Shown: piece by piece, positions 1 through 7,988 of the stretch
Layout: each line of letters opens with the position of its first letter
Position numbering within the stretch: the first letter of the stretch is position 1
Assembly: GCF_013911965.1 (NCBI RefSeq)
Contig: NZ_JACESE010000009.1
Coordinates: 133,085 to 175,228 of the forward strand
Origin: Phenylobacterium sp.
GTDB lineage: Bacteria > Pseudomonadota > Alphaproteobacteria > Caulobacterales > Caulobacteraceae
Length of the DNA: 42,144 bases
Reading direction: 5' to 3'
The notes under the pieces: generated by a model
What the model was told of the DNA's origin: nothing
Seen by the model: only the letters and a program-made list of their open reading frames with translations
The model's database searches: none
Position numbers and translations under genes: made by a program

Positions 1-171
1 GCCGAAGGCCCCGGCGCCGCCTTTCACGGAGTGAACCGCGCGAAAGACGGCGTTGATGGTCTCCGGATCGTCGTCCCCGGCTTCCATGGCGAGGAGACCC
101 GACTCCATGTCGGTGAGGAGCTCCTCACACTCCTGGAAGAAGGTCGCCTTGATACTCTCGAACGGATCCAC
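1..171 (-). CDS. cheA: Chemotaxis histidine kinase CheA, N-terminal part only
   Basis: This is the first 57 codons of CheA; the rest lies beyond the left edge of the window. The visible part is the P1 (Hpt) domain, with the phosphorylation motif HSVKGGAG and its histidine at residue 47, preceded by an acidic helix typical of CheA. In the family, this histidine takes phosphate from the kinase domain and passes it to CheY and CheB. The start is a GTG at 171 (VDPFES), chosen because a GGAG ribosome site lies about seven bases upstream and the P1 helix begins immediately. The gene follows cheY by 50 bases on the same strand, so it is the fourth visible gene of the mcp-led operon. Identification is firm despite truncation by the window edge. 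Confidence 0.93.
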   Translation of the reverse strand, partial: MDPFESIKATFFQECEELLTDMESGLLAMEAGDDDPETINAVFRAVHSVKGGAGAFG

Positions 172-221
172 GGGCTGACTCCGGGCTCAGGACTGGTTTT
201 CGGACTCGGGCGTCGGCCGCC

Positions 222-587
222 TCAGGCGGCGACGCGGCGGATCGCATCCACCAGCTTGGTCGGGTTGAAGGGCTTCACGATCCAGCCGGTGGCGCCGGCG
301 GCGCGGGCGCGCTCCTTCTTGGTGGCGTCGCTCTCGGTGGTCAGCACCAGGATCGGAGTGGCGCGGTGGGACGGATCGGCCCGGACGCCCTCGATGACGC
401 CGAACCCGTCGAGGCGCGGCATGTTGATGTCGGTGATCACCACGTCGGCGCCCTCGGCGCGCAGCACTTCAAGGCCTTCGACGCCGTCGACGGCTTGCAG
501 TACGCGATAGCCGGCCTGCACGAGCGCCATGTTGAGCATCTCGCGCATGGTCCGTGAGTCGTCGATCGTCAGGACAGTCTTGGTCAC
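222..587 (-). CDS. cheY: Chemotaxis response regulator CheY
   Basis: A single-domain receiver protein of 121 residues, the usual CheY length. The acidic pair is Asp9-Asp10, the phosphoacceptor is Asp53 (ITDINMP), the switch position is Thr83/Thr84 and the conserved lysine is Lys105 in the KPF motif, so all catalytic residues are present. Phosphorylated by CheA, it would bind the flagellar switch or act as a phosphate sink; chemotaxis clusters of this lineage carry several CheY copies, so which role applies cannot be read from sequence. The start overlaps the stop of the upstream STAS gene by four bases, implying translational coupling, and cheA follows 50 bases later. Confidence 0.95.
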   Translation of the reverse strand: MTKTVLTIDDSRTMREMLNMALVQAGYRVLQAVDGVEGLEVLRAEGADVVITDINMPRLDGFGVIEGVRADPSHRATPILVLTTESDATKKERARAAGATGWIVKPFNPTKLVDAIRRVAA

Positions 588-880
588 AGGTTCGCCCCCT
601 CGGGTTCGTAGTCGATCTGGGGTCCGCCAAAGGCGGCCAATTGTTCAAGGAAACCTTCAGAGGCCTGCTCCACGCGAAGGGGCAGGCCGTCTTCGGCCCA
701 GGTGGTCCGCGCCGACAGGAGGACCTGAAGGCAGAGACCGCCGAGCCGGCTCACCTGCGAGGCGTCAACCCGCAGGGGCCGCCCGCGCAGGGCCAGGAGC
801 TCTGCGCGCAGCGGGTCGGCGGCCTGGAGGTCGAGCACCGGGCTCAGACTGACTTCAGCAACGGACGAATCGTCGGACAT
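584..880 (-). CDS. STAS-domain protein of the chemotaxis operon (CheX position)
   Basis: A 98-residue protein with a single STAS-like fold: beta strands around LSPVLDLQAADPLRAELLAL, then LRVDASQVSRLGGLCLQVLLSA, the segment where anti-anti-sigma-type proteins carry their phosphorylatable Ser/Thr. The conserved DASQVSRLGG stretch includes a serine at the usual site. It sits between the MCP (44 bases upstream) and cheY (four-base overlap), where alphaproteobacterial che operons, including that of Caulobacter, encode a small STAS protein sometimes named CheX. This is not the CheX phosphatase of other bacteria, so no symbol is given. A role in tuning the CheA/MCP array is inferred only from position. 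Confidence 0.85.
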   Translation of the reverse strand: MSDDSSVAEVSLSPVLDLQAADPLRAELLALRGRPLRVDASQVSRLGGLCLQVLLSARTTWAEDGLPLRVEQASEGFLEQLAAFGGPQIDYEPEGANL

Positions 881-924
881 CGGTTCCCCCTCCAGACTTG
901 ATCACCGACTTAAGGTGAAAATTC

Positions 925-2886
925 TTAAAACTCTTCCCACCCTTCGGCGTCCGCCGCGGGCTCCAGTTTGCGGGCCGCCGAACCGTCGCGGGCGCTCGCG
1001 CGGGGGGCTTGCGCATAGCGGCCGGCGAAGGACTCGCCACGGCTCGGGCTGCGGGCGGGCGCGGCGGCCGCCGCGGCCGGCTCCTGGCCTTCGCCGACCT
1101 TGAAGCGGGAGACGCTGGTGGCGAGGCTTTCGGCCTCGCTGGCCAGCGAATGGCTGGCGGCGGTGGTCTCTTCCACCATGGCCGCGTTCTGCTGGGTCAC
1201 GCGGTCCATTTCGTTCACGGCGGTGTTCACCTGATGCAGGCCGGTGGCCTGCTCCTGAGCCGAAGCGGCGATTTCGGAGACGAGGCTGTCGATCTCGGCC
1301 ACCTGTGCGACAATCCGCTGCAGGGCCTCGCCCGTCTGGCCCACGAGGCCGACCCCCTGTTCGACCTGCTGGCTCGAGGCGCTGATCAGGGCCTTGATCT
1401 CCTTGGCCGCGTCGGCCGAGCGCTGGGCCAGGGCCCGGACCTCGGAGGCCACGACCGCGAAGCCCTTGCCGGCCTCGCCCGCGCGGGCGGCTTCGACGCC
1501 GGCGTTCAGGGCCAGCAGGTTGGTCTGGAAGGCGATCTCGTCGATCACCCCGATGATCTGGCTGATCTGTTCGGCGGACTTCTCGATTTCGCTCATGGCG
1601 TCCACCGCATTGCGGACGACCACGCCGGTCTTTTCGGCGTCCCCGCGCGAGGCGGCGACGACGGTCGAGGCCTGCTTGGCGCCTTCGGCGCTCTTGCGGA
1701 CGGTCGCCGTGATCTCGTCGAGCGCCGCGGCCGTCTCCTCCAGGCTGGCGGCCTGCTGCTCGGTGCGGCGCGACAGGTCGTCGGCCGCCTGGCTGATCTC
1801 GCCGGCGCCCGAGCGCATGGCCCGCACATTGGTGGCGACGACGCCCATGGCGTCCTGGAGCTGGCCGATGGCGGCGTTGAAGTCGTCGCGCAGCTTGACG
1901 TAGTCGTCCGGGAAGGCCTCGGCGATGCGATAGGTCAGGTCGCCGCGGGCGAGATGGTCGAGGCCGGCGGCGAGGCCGGCCACGACGCGAGCCTGTTCGG
2001 CGGCGGCCTCGGAGCGGGCGGCCTCGTTGCGGGCGCGCTCGGCCTCGGCGGCGCGGCGCTGCTCGTCGGTCTGGCCTTCCAGGCGGACCTTCTCGATGGC
2101 CGCTTCCTTGAAGACCTGGACGGCCTGGGCCATTTCGCCCACCTCGTCCTTGCGGCCGCGGGCGGGGATCTCAACCGAATGGTCGCCCTCGGCCAGACGG
2201 CGCATGGCCGCGGTCATGGCGGCGATCGGTCCGGCGATGCCGCGCGACAGGATCAGGCCCATGGCCACGGCCACCAGCACGGCGGCCGCCAGAGCGGCGC
2301 TGATCATGATGTAGGTGTTGCGGTTGGTGGCGGCGAGGCGGGCCTTCTGAACCTTGATCGCCTCGGCTTCGGCCGCCGAGATGGCGTCGATCGGCGTCTC
2401 GATGTTGGCCATCAGCTGATCGGCGATCCCGTCGTTGCCGATCATGTCCGTGGCATCCTGGTAGGTCAGCGGATTGCCGGCCAGGGCCGAGCCGACCTCG
2501 ACGATGTCGGTGTACCATTTGTCGCCGGCGGCCCGCGCCGAATCGAGCTGCTGGACCATCTCCGGCTTGTCGGCGATCAGCGGCTTCAGAGTGTCCAGCG
2601 CCTTGTGGAAGTTGGCGCGGTGGGCGGCGGCGCGCTCCAGATAGAACGGGTCGAGCGAGACCAGGTAGCCTCGGTAGCTGTTCTCCTGGCGCGCCAGGAG
2701 GAAGCTCGCCTGCGTCGCTGCGGCGATAGCCTCCTGGCTTCGGGTCACCTCGTAGCGGGCGGCGGTGAGCTGGCTCAGATTGTAGAAGGTCGCAGCGCCG
2801 GTGGCCGCGATGACGAGCACCATGATGGCGAAGCCGGCCATCAGCTTGCGTGAAATCTTCCAGTCGTTGAACGACATAGTTGCCAT
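925..2886 (-). CDS. Methyl-accepting chemotaxis protein with WEEF tether
   Basis: A transmembrane chemoreceptor of about 653 residues that heads the che operon. In order it has a short cytoplasmic start, a first membrane helix ([19 protein letters not shown]), a helical periplasmic sensor of about 155 residues of CHASE3 or four-helix type, a second helix ([19 protein letters not shown]), a HAMP domain, a second HAMP-like segment ([13 protein letters not shown]) and the signalling hairpin with the conserved core around [20 protein letters not shown]. The chain ends in GWEEF, a pentapeptide of the kind that tethers CheR and CheB. The reading frame is open to 2973, but the upstream part resembles no signal or membrane segment. 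The start is placed at ATG 2886; ATG 2877, with GGATGG upstream, is an equally good alternative. The ligand cannot be predicted. Confidence 0.92.
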   Translation of the reverse strand: MATMSFNDWKISRKLMAGFAIMVLVIAATGAATFYNLSQLTAARYEVTRSQEAIAAATQASFLLARQENSYRGYLVSLDPFYLERAAAHRANFHKALDTLKPLIADKPEMVQQLDSARAAGDKWYTDIVEVGSALAGNPLTYQDATDMIGNDGIADQLMANIETPIDAISAAEAEAIKVQKARLAATNRNTYIMISAALAAAVLVAVAMGLILSRGIAGPIAAMTAAMRRLAEGDHSVEIPARGRKDEVGEMAQAVQVFKEAAIEKVRLEGQTDEQRRAAEAERARNEAARSEAAAEQARVVAGLAAGLDHLARGDLTYRIAEAFPDDYVKLRDDFNAAIGQLQDAMGVVATNVRAMRSGAGEISQAADDLSRRTEQQAASLEETAAALDEITATVRKSAEGAKQASTVVAASRGDAEKTGVVVRNAVDAMSEIEKSAEQISQIIGVIDEIAFQTNLLALNAGVEAARAGEAGKGFAVVASEVRALAQRSADAAKEIKALISASSQQVEQGVGLVGQTGEALQRIVAQVAEIDSLVSEIAASAQEQATGLHQVNTAVNEMDRVTQQNAAMVEETTAASHSLASEAESLATSVSRFKVGEGQEPAAAAAAPARSPSRGESFAGRYAQAPRASARDGSAARKLEPAADAEGWEEF

Positions 2887-3263
2887 CCCAGTCCCATTGG
2901 CGCCATCAGGGGTTGACGGACTCGCCAGTTCGCCTCCAAGTCGAGGCTTGAGAAGGGCGCAGCGATTCACCATGGCCGGCGCCCGTTAACATTGGGCCGA
3001 GAACAGGCTTAAGCGTTGAACAAACGGTTACCCGACGTCACCGAACGTGGTTGGGCAAATTGGGTAATCGCTTTGTTTTTACGGGATTGCGCCGGGTGCG
3101 ACATTCTAGCGCGCGGCATCCGGCGGGGGGCGGACGCTAGGCTTCCCGCCCTGTGGCGAAGCGGCGCTGCGTGACGGAAAATCTTTCTTAAAGCCTCCCG
3201 TCATTTGCTGCTCCATCGCCGCAGCCCGGAATCCGGGTCCATCGGCCCGACCTGGAATGGCGC
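2887..3263. promoter_or_regulatory. Divergent intergenic region between the che operon and the receiver/Hpt pair
   Basis: About 375 bases without a convincing gene; it must hold the promoters for both directions. Visible structure: an 11-base inverted repeat, CGGTTACCCGA at 3025-3035 and, on the other strand, CGATTACCCAA at 3060-3070 (9 of 11 matching); and a tandem 9-base direct repeat, TTGGGCAAA then TTGGGTAAT, at 3051-3068. TTAA words occur at 2986 and 3009, but no proper CtrA pair (TTAA-N7-TTAA) is present. I could not assign -35/-10 boxes with confidence. Confidence 0.5.
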
Positions 3264-3860
3264 ATGGCCCTCGAACCGACCTCGCGCGCGCGCTTCAACC
3301 TCGAAAAGGCCTCTGTGCTCATGCTCGAGGGCAGCGGCATGGGCATGGACATTCTTGTCCAGATCGTCACGGGCCTGGGCGCGAAGTCGCTCTACCGCTG
3401 CGCCTCCGTCGAGGAAGCCCAGGATGCGGTGAAGAAGAACTCGATCGACCTGATCATCGCCGACTCCCTGACGAACGGGGAGGGCTACGAGTTCGTCTCC
3501 TGGCTCAGGAAGTCGGCCGGCGAACCGAACTGCTTCACCCCGGTGGTGGTGACGGCGGCGCACACGCCGGTCTCCATGGTCGCCAAGGCCCGCGATTGCG
3601 GCGCCCATTACATCATCAAGAAGCCGCTCACGCCGGTGGTGGTCCTCGAGCGGATCCTGTGGATCGCCCGCGAGGCCCGTCCCTTCATCGAATGCGACGC
3701 CTATGTGGGGCCCGAGCGGCGGCACAAGAACGAAGGCCCGCCCGACGGCGTGCCGCGCCGTCGCGACGACCTTCCGCCCGAGGTCGGCCTGGCGCAGGAA
3801 CCCAATATGAGCCAGGACGAGGTCGACAACCTGATGGCCGCCCGAAAGGTCACCCTATGA
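3264..3860 (+). CDS. Degenerate receiver-domain protein with FliM-like C-terminal peptide
   Basis: A 198-residue protein. Residues 15-135 form a CheY-like receiver: Asp67 (DLIIADSLT) stands at the phosphoacceptor position, Thr97 at the switch position and Lys120 at the conserved lysine. The acidic pair that binds magnesium is replaced by Glu22-Gly23, so phosphorylation may be weak or absent. The tail of about 55 residues is charged, contains YVGPERRH, and near the end has NMSQDEVDNLM (residues 181-191), which resembles the N-terminal CheY-binding peptide of FliM (consensus LSQxEIDxLL). The stop overlaps the start of the next gene by four bases, and the pair diverges from the che operon. A role in chemotaxis or flagellar switching is inferred; the exact function is unknown. 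The ribosome site is weak. Confidence 0.8.
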   Translation: MALEPTSRARFNLEKASVLMLEGSGMGMDILVQIVTGLGAKSLYRCASVEEAQDAVKKNSIDLIIADSLTNGEGYEFVSWLRKSAGEPNCFTPVVVTAAHTPVSMVAKARDCGAHYIIKKPLTPVVVLERILWIAREARPFIECDAYVGPERRHKNEGPPDGVPRRRDDLPPEVGLAQEPNMSQDEVDNLMAARKVTL

Positions 3861-4333
3861 GCGCAGTTCGCATCCATCGCCCGAAGTACGCGCTCGCGGC
3901 CATGCTGCGGAAACCGGGCGGCAAGACCGTGGCCGAGGCGGTCGAAGCGGCCGACGCCAATCTGGAAGGCCTGAAGGAAGCCGCCTGGCCGCAGCTCGAC
4001 GCGGGTCTGGCCGATGTGGAGGCCTGCTTCGCGCGCTATGGCGAGGCCTTCGACGAGACGCTCATCGGCGACCATTACCAGAAGGCCGTGGGGCTGATCG
4101 GTCTGCCGAGTCTTTGCGGCCTCGACGCCCTGGAGAACGCCGCCCACAGCCTCTGTGACCTGCTCGACCGGCTGCGGACCACCGGCAAGTGGGATCGCGA
4201 CGGGATCAAGGTCCACATCCAGGCCCTGCGCCTGCTGCGCACCCTGCCTCCAGGCGAAGAGACCGCGGCGGCGCCGATCCTCGACGGCCTGCGCCGGGTG
4301 CGCGAGCGCCACGCCATCCTCTCGGCCAACTGA
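3857..4333 (+). CDS. Small helical protein, possibly Hpt-like, partner of the receiver protein
   Basis: A 158-residue, mostly alpha-helical, soluble protein with no signal peptide. It starts inside the stop codon of the receiver gene (ATGA), so the two are translationally coupled. The segment around residues 86-105 (CGLDALENAAHSLCDLLDRL) looks like an Hpt helix with a histidine at 97, but the usual HxxKG follow-up is not kept, so phosphotransfer is doubtful. Proteins of this size and composition occur beside alphaproteobacterial che operons without a settled function; I do not recognise a named family. A scaffold or inactive Hpt partner for the upstream receiver is a guess from adjacency. The gene ends seven bases before the convergent putR. 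Confidence 0.75.
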   Translation: MSAVRIHRPKYALAAMLRKPGGKTVAEAVEAADANLEGLKEAAWPQLDAGLADVEACFARYGEAFDETLIGDHYQKAVGLIGLPSLCGLDALENAAHSLCDLLDRLRTTGKWDRDGIKVHIQALRLLRTLPPGEETAAAPILDGLRRVRERHAILSAN

Positions 4334-4340
4334 GCGTTCC

Positions 4341-4802
4341 TCAGAGCGGCAGCCGCACGGTGTTCTTCACCTCTTCCAGGACGGCGTAGGTCCGCGTCTC
4401 GCGCACGCCCGGCATCTGCACCAGCACCTCGCCCAGGAAGCTCCGGTAGGCGTCCATGTCGGCGACCCTCGCCTTGATGAGGTAGTCGAAGCCGCCGGCC
4501 ACCATGTGGCATTCCAGGATCTCGGGCGCCTTGCGCGCGGTCCGGGCGAACTCGTCGAACAGATCGCCCGTGGTCCGGTCGAGCTGCACCTCCACGAAGA
4601 TCAGCAGCCCGCGATCGATGGCGGCGGGGTCGATCAGGGCGGCGAAGCCCTGAATCACGCCGGTGTCGCGCAACCGCTTCACGCGTTCATGGCAGGCGGC
4701 CGGCGACAGGTGGCAGCGTTGCGCCAGAGCCTGGTTGGTGATGCGCCCGTCGGCCTGCAGGACGCGCAGGATGCGCAGATCCGTCTCGTCAAGATTCGCC
4801 AT
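4341..4802 (-). CDS. putR: Lrp/AsnC-family regulator of proline catabolism (PutR)
   Basis: A 153-residue Lrp/AsnC regulator. Residues 1-60 carry the winged helix-turn-helix (ETDLRILRVLQADGRITN, then QALAQRCHLSPAACHERVKRL), and residues 65-150 the RAM ligand-binding domain (VEVQLDR, then CHMVAGGFDYLIKARVADM). It is divergent from putA, the arrangement known for PutR of Agrobacterium, Rhodobacter and relatives, which activates putA when proline is available. The PutA here lacks its own DNA-binding domain, which fits the need for a separate regulator. The same frame stays open far upstream, antisense to putA, but the Lrp domain begins at ATG 4802, so that extension is ignored. An 18-bp palindrome in the divergent region is a likely site. 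Confidence 0.92.
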   Translation of the reverse strand: MANLDETDLRILRVLQADGRITNQALAQRCHLSPAACHERVKRLRDTGVIQGFAALIDPAAIDRGLLIFVEVQLDRTTGDLFDEFARTARKAPEILECHMVAGGFDYLIKARVADMDAYRSFLGEVLVQMPGVRETRTYAVLEEVKNTVRLPL

Positions 4803-4870
4803 ATTGGGCCTTTTTATCTCAAAGCTTCGACAATCAGCCGGAACTAACGAAGCACATTCGGCCCGTGGCG

Positions 4871-4888
4871 CGATAGTTCGAACCATCG
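4871..4888. promoter_or_regulatory. Palindromic operator candidate for PutR upstream of putA
   Basis: CGATAGTTCGAACCATCG is an 18-bp inverted repeat, perfect except for one pair (A4875 against C4884), in the 105-bp putR-putA gap. Lrp-type regulators bind such partially palindromic sites. It ends 20 bases before the putA start and lies just upstream of the putA ribosome site (GGAGG at 4898-4902). A second, wider inverted repeat, GCTTCG at 4824-4829 and CGAAGC at 4848-4853, lies on the putR side. Binding by PutR is inferred from position. Confidence 0.6.
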
Positions 4889-4907
4889 GCCGATTGCGGA
4901 GGCGAGC

Positions 4908-7900
4908 ATGAACTGGGACGAACTGGACTTCGGCAAGTATCGCGACGAGCCGGACGCGGTCGGCGACCTGCTGGCCGATCCGCCCCTGTCGGCCGCCGCC
5001 CAGGGCGAGGTCCGGCAGGCCGCCGAGCGCCTGGTGCGCGGCGCGCGCCGCCAGGCCGACCGTCAGGGGGTGGTGGAGAGCTTCCTGCAGGAGTTCGGCC
5101 TGGGCACGCGCGAGGGGCTGGCGCTGATGTGCCTGGCCGAGGCCCTGCTGCGCACGCCGGACGAGGACACCCGCGACCGCCTGATCGCCGAGAAGATCGG
5201 CAGCGCCGACTGGGCCTCCCATCTCGGCAAGTCCGACAATCTCTTCGTCAACGCCTCGACCTGGGGGCTGATGCTCACCGGCCGCCTCGTGGAGCCCGAC
5301 GAGGAGGCGCGCCGCGACCTGGCGGGCTTCCTGCGCCGACTGACCAGCCGGCTGGGCGAGCCGGTGATCCGCGCCGCCGTGGCCCAGGCCGTCCGCATCA
5401 TGGGCGAGCAGTTCGTGCTTGGTCGCACGATCGAGGCGGGCCTCAAGCGGGCGCGGGAGGAGGGCTATCTGTGCTCCTTCGACATGCTGGGCGAGGGCGC
5501 CCGCACCGCCGCCGACGCGGCGCGCTACGAGGCCGCCTACGCCGCGGCCATCGAGACCGTCGGCAAGGGCGCCAAGGGGGCGGGGCCGGAGACCGGCCAC
5601 GGAATCTCGGTCAAGCTCTCGGCGCTCTGCCCCCGCTACGAGGCGACGCAGGAGGCGCGGGTCTGGACCGAACTCTATCCGCGCCTGAAGCGGCTCGCAG
5701 TCCTGGCCGCGGGTTACGACCTCAACTTCACCCTGGACGCCGAGGAGGCCGACCGCCTCGTCCTGTCGCTGAAGCTGCTGGACCGGCTGGCGCGGGAGCC
5801 GGACCTTGGCGAGTGGAAGGGGCTGGGGCTCGCCGTCCAGGCCTATCAGAAGCGCGCGCCGCAGGTGATCGGGGCCCTGGCCGAGCTCGCCCGCGTCACC
5901 GGCCGCCGGCTGATGGTCCGGCTCGTCAAGGGCGCCTACTGGGACACCGAGATCAAGCGCGCCCAGGTGAACGGCCGGCGGGACTATCCGGTCTACACGA
6001 CCAAGGCGGCGACCGATCTCTCCTACCTCGTCTGCGCCCGTGCGCTGGTGGAGGCCGCGCCCCACCTCTACGCCCAGTTCGCGACGCATAACGCCCATTC
6101 GCTGGCGGCGGTGCGCCAGATGGCGGACGAGGCCGGCGTCGTCGTCGAGTTCCAGCGCCTGCACGGCATGGGCGAGGCGCTCTATGCCGCCGCCGAGGCG
6201 GAGGGGCCCCTGCGCCTGCGCGCCTACGCGCCGGTCGGCGGGCACGAGGACCTGTTGCCCTATCTCGTCCGCCGGCTCCTGGAGAACGGCGCCAACACCT
6301 CCTTCGTCCACGCCCTCCTCGACGAGCGGGTGCCGGTGGAGCAGGTGGTCTCCGATCCGATCGCGCAGGTGAAGGCCGCCGGCGGCGGACGCCATCCGAA
6401 GATCCCGCCGCCTCCGGCCCTTTACGGCCCGGCCCGCCGCAACTCGCACGGACCGGACCTCACCATCGCCGCCACGCGCGAGCGGCTGTCGCAGGACGCC
6501 CGGGCCCTGCCGCCCGCGGCCGGCGGACCCGTGGTGGGCGGCGCCCTGCTCGGCGACGGGGCGGGGCGGCCCGCCTTCAGCCCCAGCGACGGCGCCCGCC
6601 TGGTGGGCCATGTGCGCGAGGCCGGCGAGGCCGACATCGCCGCCGCCTTCGCCGCCGCGCGCAAGGCGCAGCCCGCCTGGGACGCCGTCGGCGGTCCGGC
6701 GCGGGCGGAAGTCCTGCGCGCGATGGGCGATGCGCTGGAGGCCGAACGCGACCGGCTGATCGGGCTCTGCGCCCGCGAGGCGGGCAAGACCCTGGCCGAC
6801 GGGATCGCCGAGGTACGCGAAGCCGTCGACTTCTGCCGCTACTACGCCCACCTGGCCGAGACGCGCTTCGCCGGGCCGGAGGCGCTGAGCGGCCCGTCGG
6901 GTGAGGTGAACACGCTGGAGCTGCGCGGCCGCGGCGTCTTCGTCTGCATCAGCCCCTGGAACTTCCCGCTGGCCATTTTCACCGGCCAGGTCTGCGCCGC
7001 GCTGGCCGCCGGCAACGCGGTGCTGGCCAAGCCCGCCGAACAGACGCCGCTGATCGCCGCCGAGGCCGTCCGGCTCTTCGTCAAGGCCGGCCTTCCGCCG
7101 GATGTCCTCGCCCTGCTGCCGGGCGCGGGCGAGACCGTGGGCGCGGCTCTGGTCGGCCATCCCGACTGCGACGGCGTCGCCTTCACCGGCGGCACGGACA
7201 CCGCCTGGCGGATCAACCGCACGCTCGCCGAGCGGCGCGGCCCCATTGTGCCCTTCATCGCCGAGACCGGCGGGCTCAACGGCATGTTCGTCGACACCAC
7301 AGCCCTGCGCGAACAGGTGATCGACGACGTGATCCTCTCGGCCTTCGGCTCGGCGGGTCAGCGCTGCTCGGCGCTCCGCCTGCTCTTCCTGCCCAGGGAG
7401 ACGGCCGATGGGCTGATCGCCGGCCTGGTCGGCGCCATGGACGCCCTGATGCTCGGCGATCCCGCCGATCCGTCCACCGATGTCGGTCCGGTGATCGACG
7501 AGGAGGCGCGCGCCGCGCTGGAGGCCCACGCCCAACGCCTGGAGCGGGAGGCGAAGATCCTTCACCGTCTGGCCGCGCCGGAAGGCGGGACCTTCTTCGC
7601 CCCCATCCTGGCTGAGATCGACCGGCCGTCCTTCCTGGAGAAGGAGGTCTTCGGTCCGGTCCTGCACGTGGTGCGCTACGGCCCCGGCGAGCTCGAAGGG
7701 CTGGCGCGGGAACTCGCCGGCCTCCGCTACGGGCTGACGCTTGGCGTGCATTCCCGGATCGAGGCCTTCGCCGATCGTGTCCGCGCCCTCGTCCCGGCGG
7801 GCAACGCCTATGTGAACCGCACCATGATCGGCGCCGTGGTCGGCGTGCAGCCCTTCGGGGGCGAGGGGCTCTCCGGCACCGGGCCGAAGGCCGGCGGCCC

Positions 7901-7988
7901 GAACGCCCTGTCGCGCTATGCGGTGGAGCGGGCGCTCAGCGTCAACATCGCCGCCCAGGGCGGCGACCCGGCGCTCCTGAACCTCTAG
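4908..7988 (+). CDS. putA: Bifunctional proline dehydrogenase / P5C dehydrogenase PutA (short type)
   Basis: A 1026-residue enzyme that oxidises proline to glutamate in two steps, using FAD and quinone, then NAD. Residues from about 60 to 490 form the proline dehydrogenase barrel (VRLVKGAYWDTEIKRAQ; RRLLENGANTSFVHAL with the proline-binding arginines). From about 530 to 1010 lies the aldehyde dehydrogenase domain, with Glu786 in the AETGG motif and the nucleophile Cys820 in GQRCSA, 34 residues apart as is typical. There is no N-terminal ribbon-helix-helix domain, so this is the short, enzyme-only class, in keeping with the separate putR. GGAGG six bases before the ATG supports the start. The stop overlaps the convergent downstream gene by four bases. 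Confidence 0.97.
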   Translation: MNWDELDFGKYRDEPDAVGDLLADPPLSAAAQGEVRQAAERLVRGARRQADRQGVVESFLQEFGLGTREGLALMCLAEALLRTPDEDTRDRLIAEKIGSADWASHLGKSDNLFVNASTWGLMLTGRLVEPDEEARRDLAGFLRRLTSRLGEPVIRAAVAQAVRIMGEQFVLGRTIEAGLKRAREEGYLCSFDMLGEGARTAADAARYEAAYAAAIETVGKGAKGAGPETGHGISVKLSALCPRYEATQEARVWTELYPRLKRLAVLAAGYDLNFTLDAEEADRLVLSLKLLDRLAREPDLGEWKGLGLAVQAYQKRAPQVIGALAELARVTGRRLMVRLVKGAYWDTEIKRAQVNGRRDYPVYTTKAATDLSYLVCARALVEAAPHLYAQFATHNAHSLAAVRQMADEAGVVVEFQRLHGMGEALYAAAEAEGPLRLRAYAPVGGHEDLLPYLVRRLLENGANTSFVHALLDERVPVEQVVSDPIAQVKAAGGGRHPKIPPPPALYGPARRNSHGPDLTIAATRERLSQDARALPPAAGGPVVGGALLGDGAGRPAFSPSDGARLVGHVREAGEADIAAAFAAARKAQPAWDAVGGPARAEVLRAMGDALEAERDRLIGLCAREAGKTLADGIAEVREAVDFCRYYAHLAETRFAGPEALSGPSGEVNTLELRGRGVFVCISPWNFPLAIFTGQVCAALAAGNAVLAKPAEQTPLIAAEAVRLFVKAGLPPDVLALLPGAGETVGAALVGHPDCDGVAFTGGTDTAWRINRTLAERRGPIVPFIAETGGLNGMFVDTTALREQVIDDVILSAFGSAGQRCSALRLLFLPRETADGLIAGLVGAMDALMLGDPADPSTDVGPVIDEEARAALEAHAQRLEREAKILHRLAAPEGGTFFAPILAEIDRPSFLEKEVFGPVLHVVRYGPGELEGLARELAGLRYGLTLGVHSRIEAFADRVRALVPAGNAYVNRTMIGAVVGVQPFGGEGLSGTGPKAGGPNALSRYAVERALSVNIAAQGGDPALLNL

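Noticed and set aside
1009-2853. 614-codon plus-strand open frame antisense to the MCP
   Set aside because: Gly/Asp/His-rich with no domain, and fully overlapped by a clear chemoreceptor.
2986-3025. Possible CtrA site in the che divergent region
   Set aside because: TTAA words are present, but the TTAA-N7-TTAA spacing is not; best match is only half a site.
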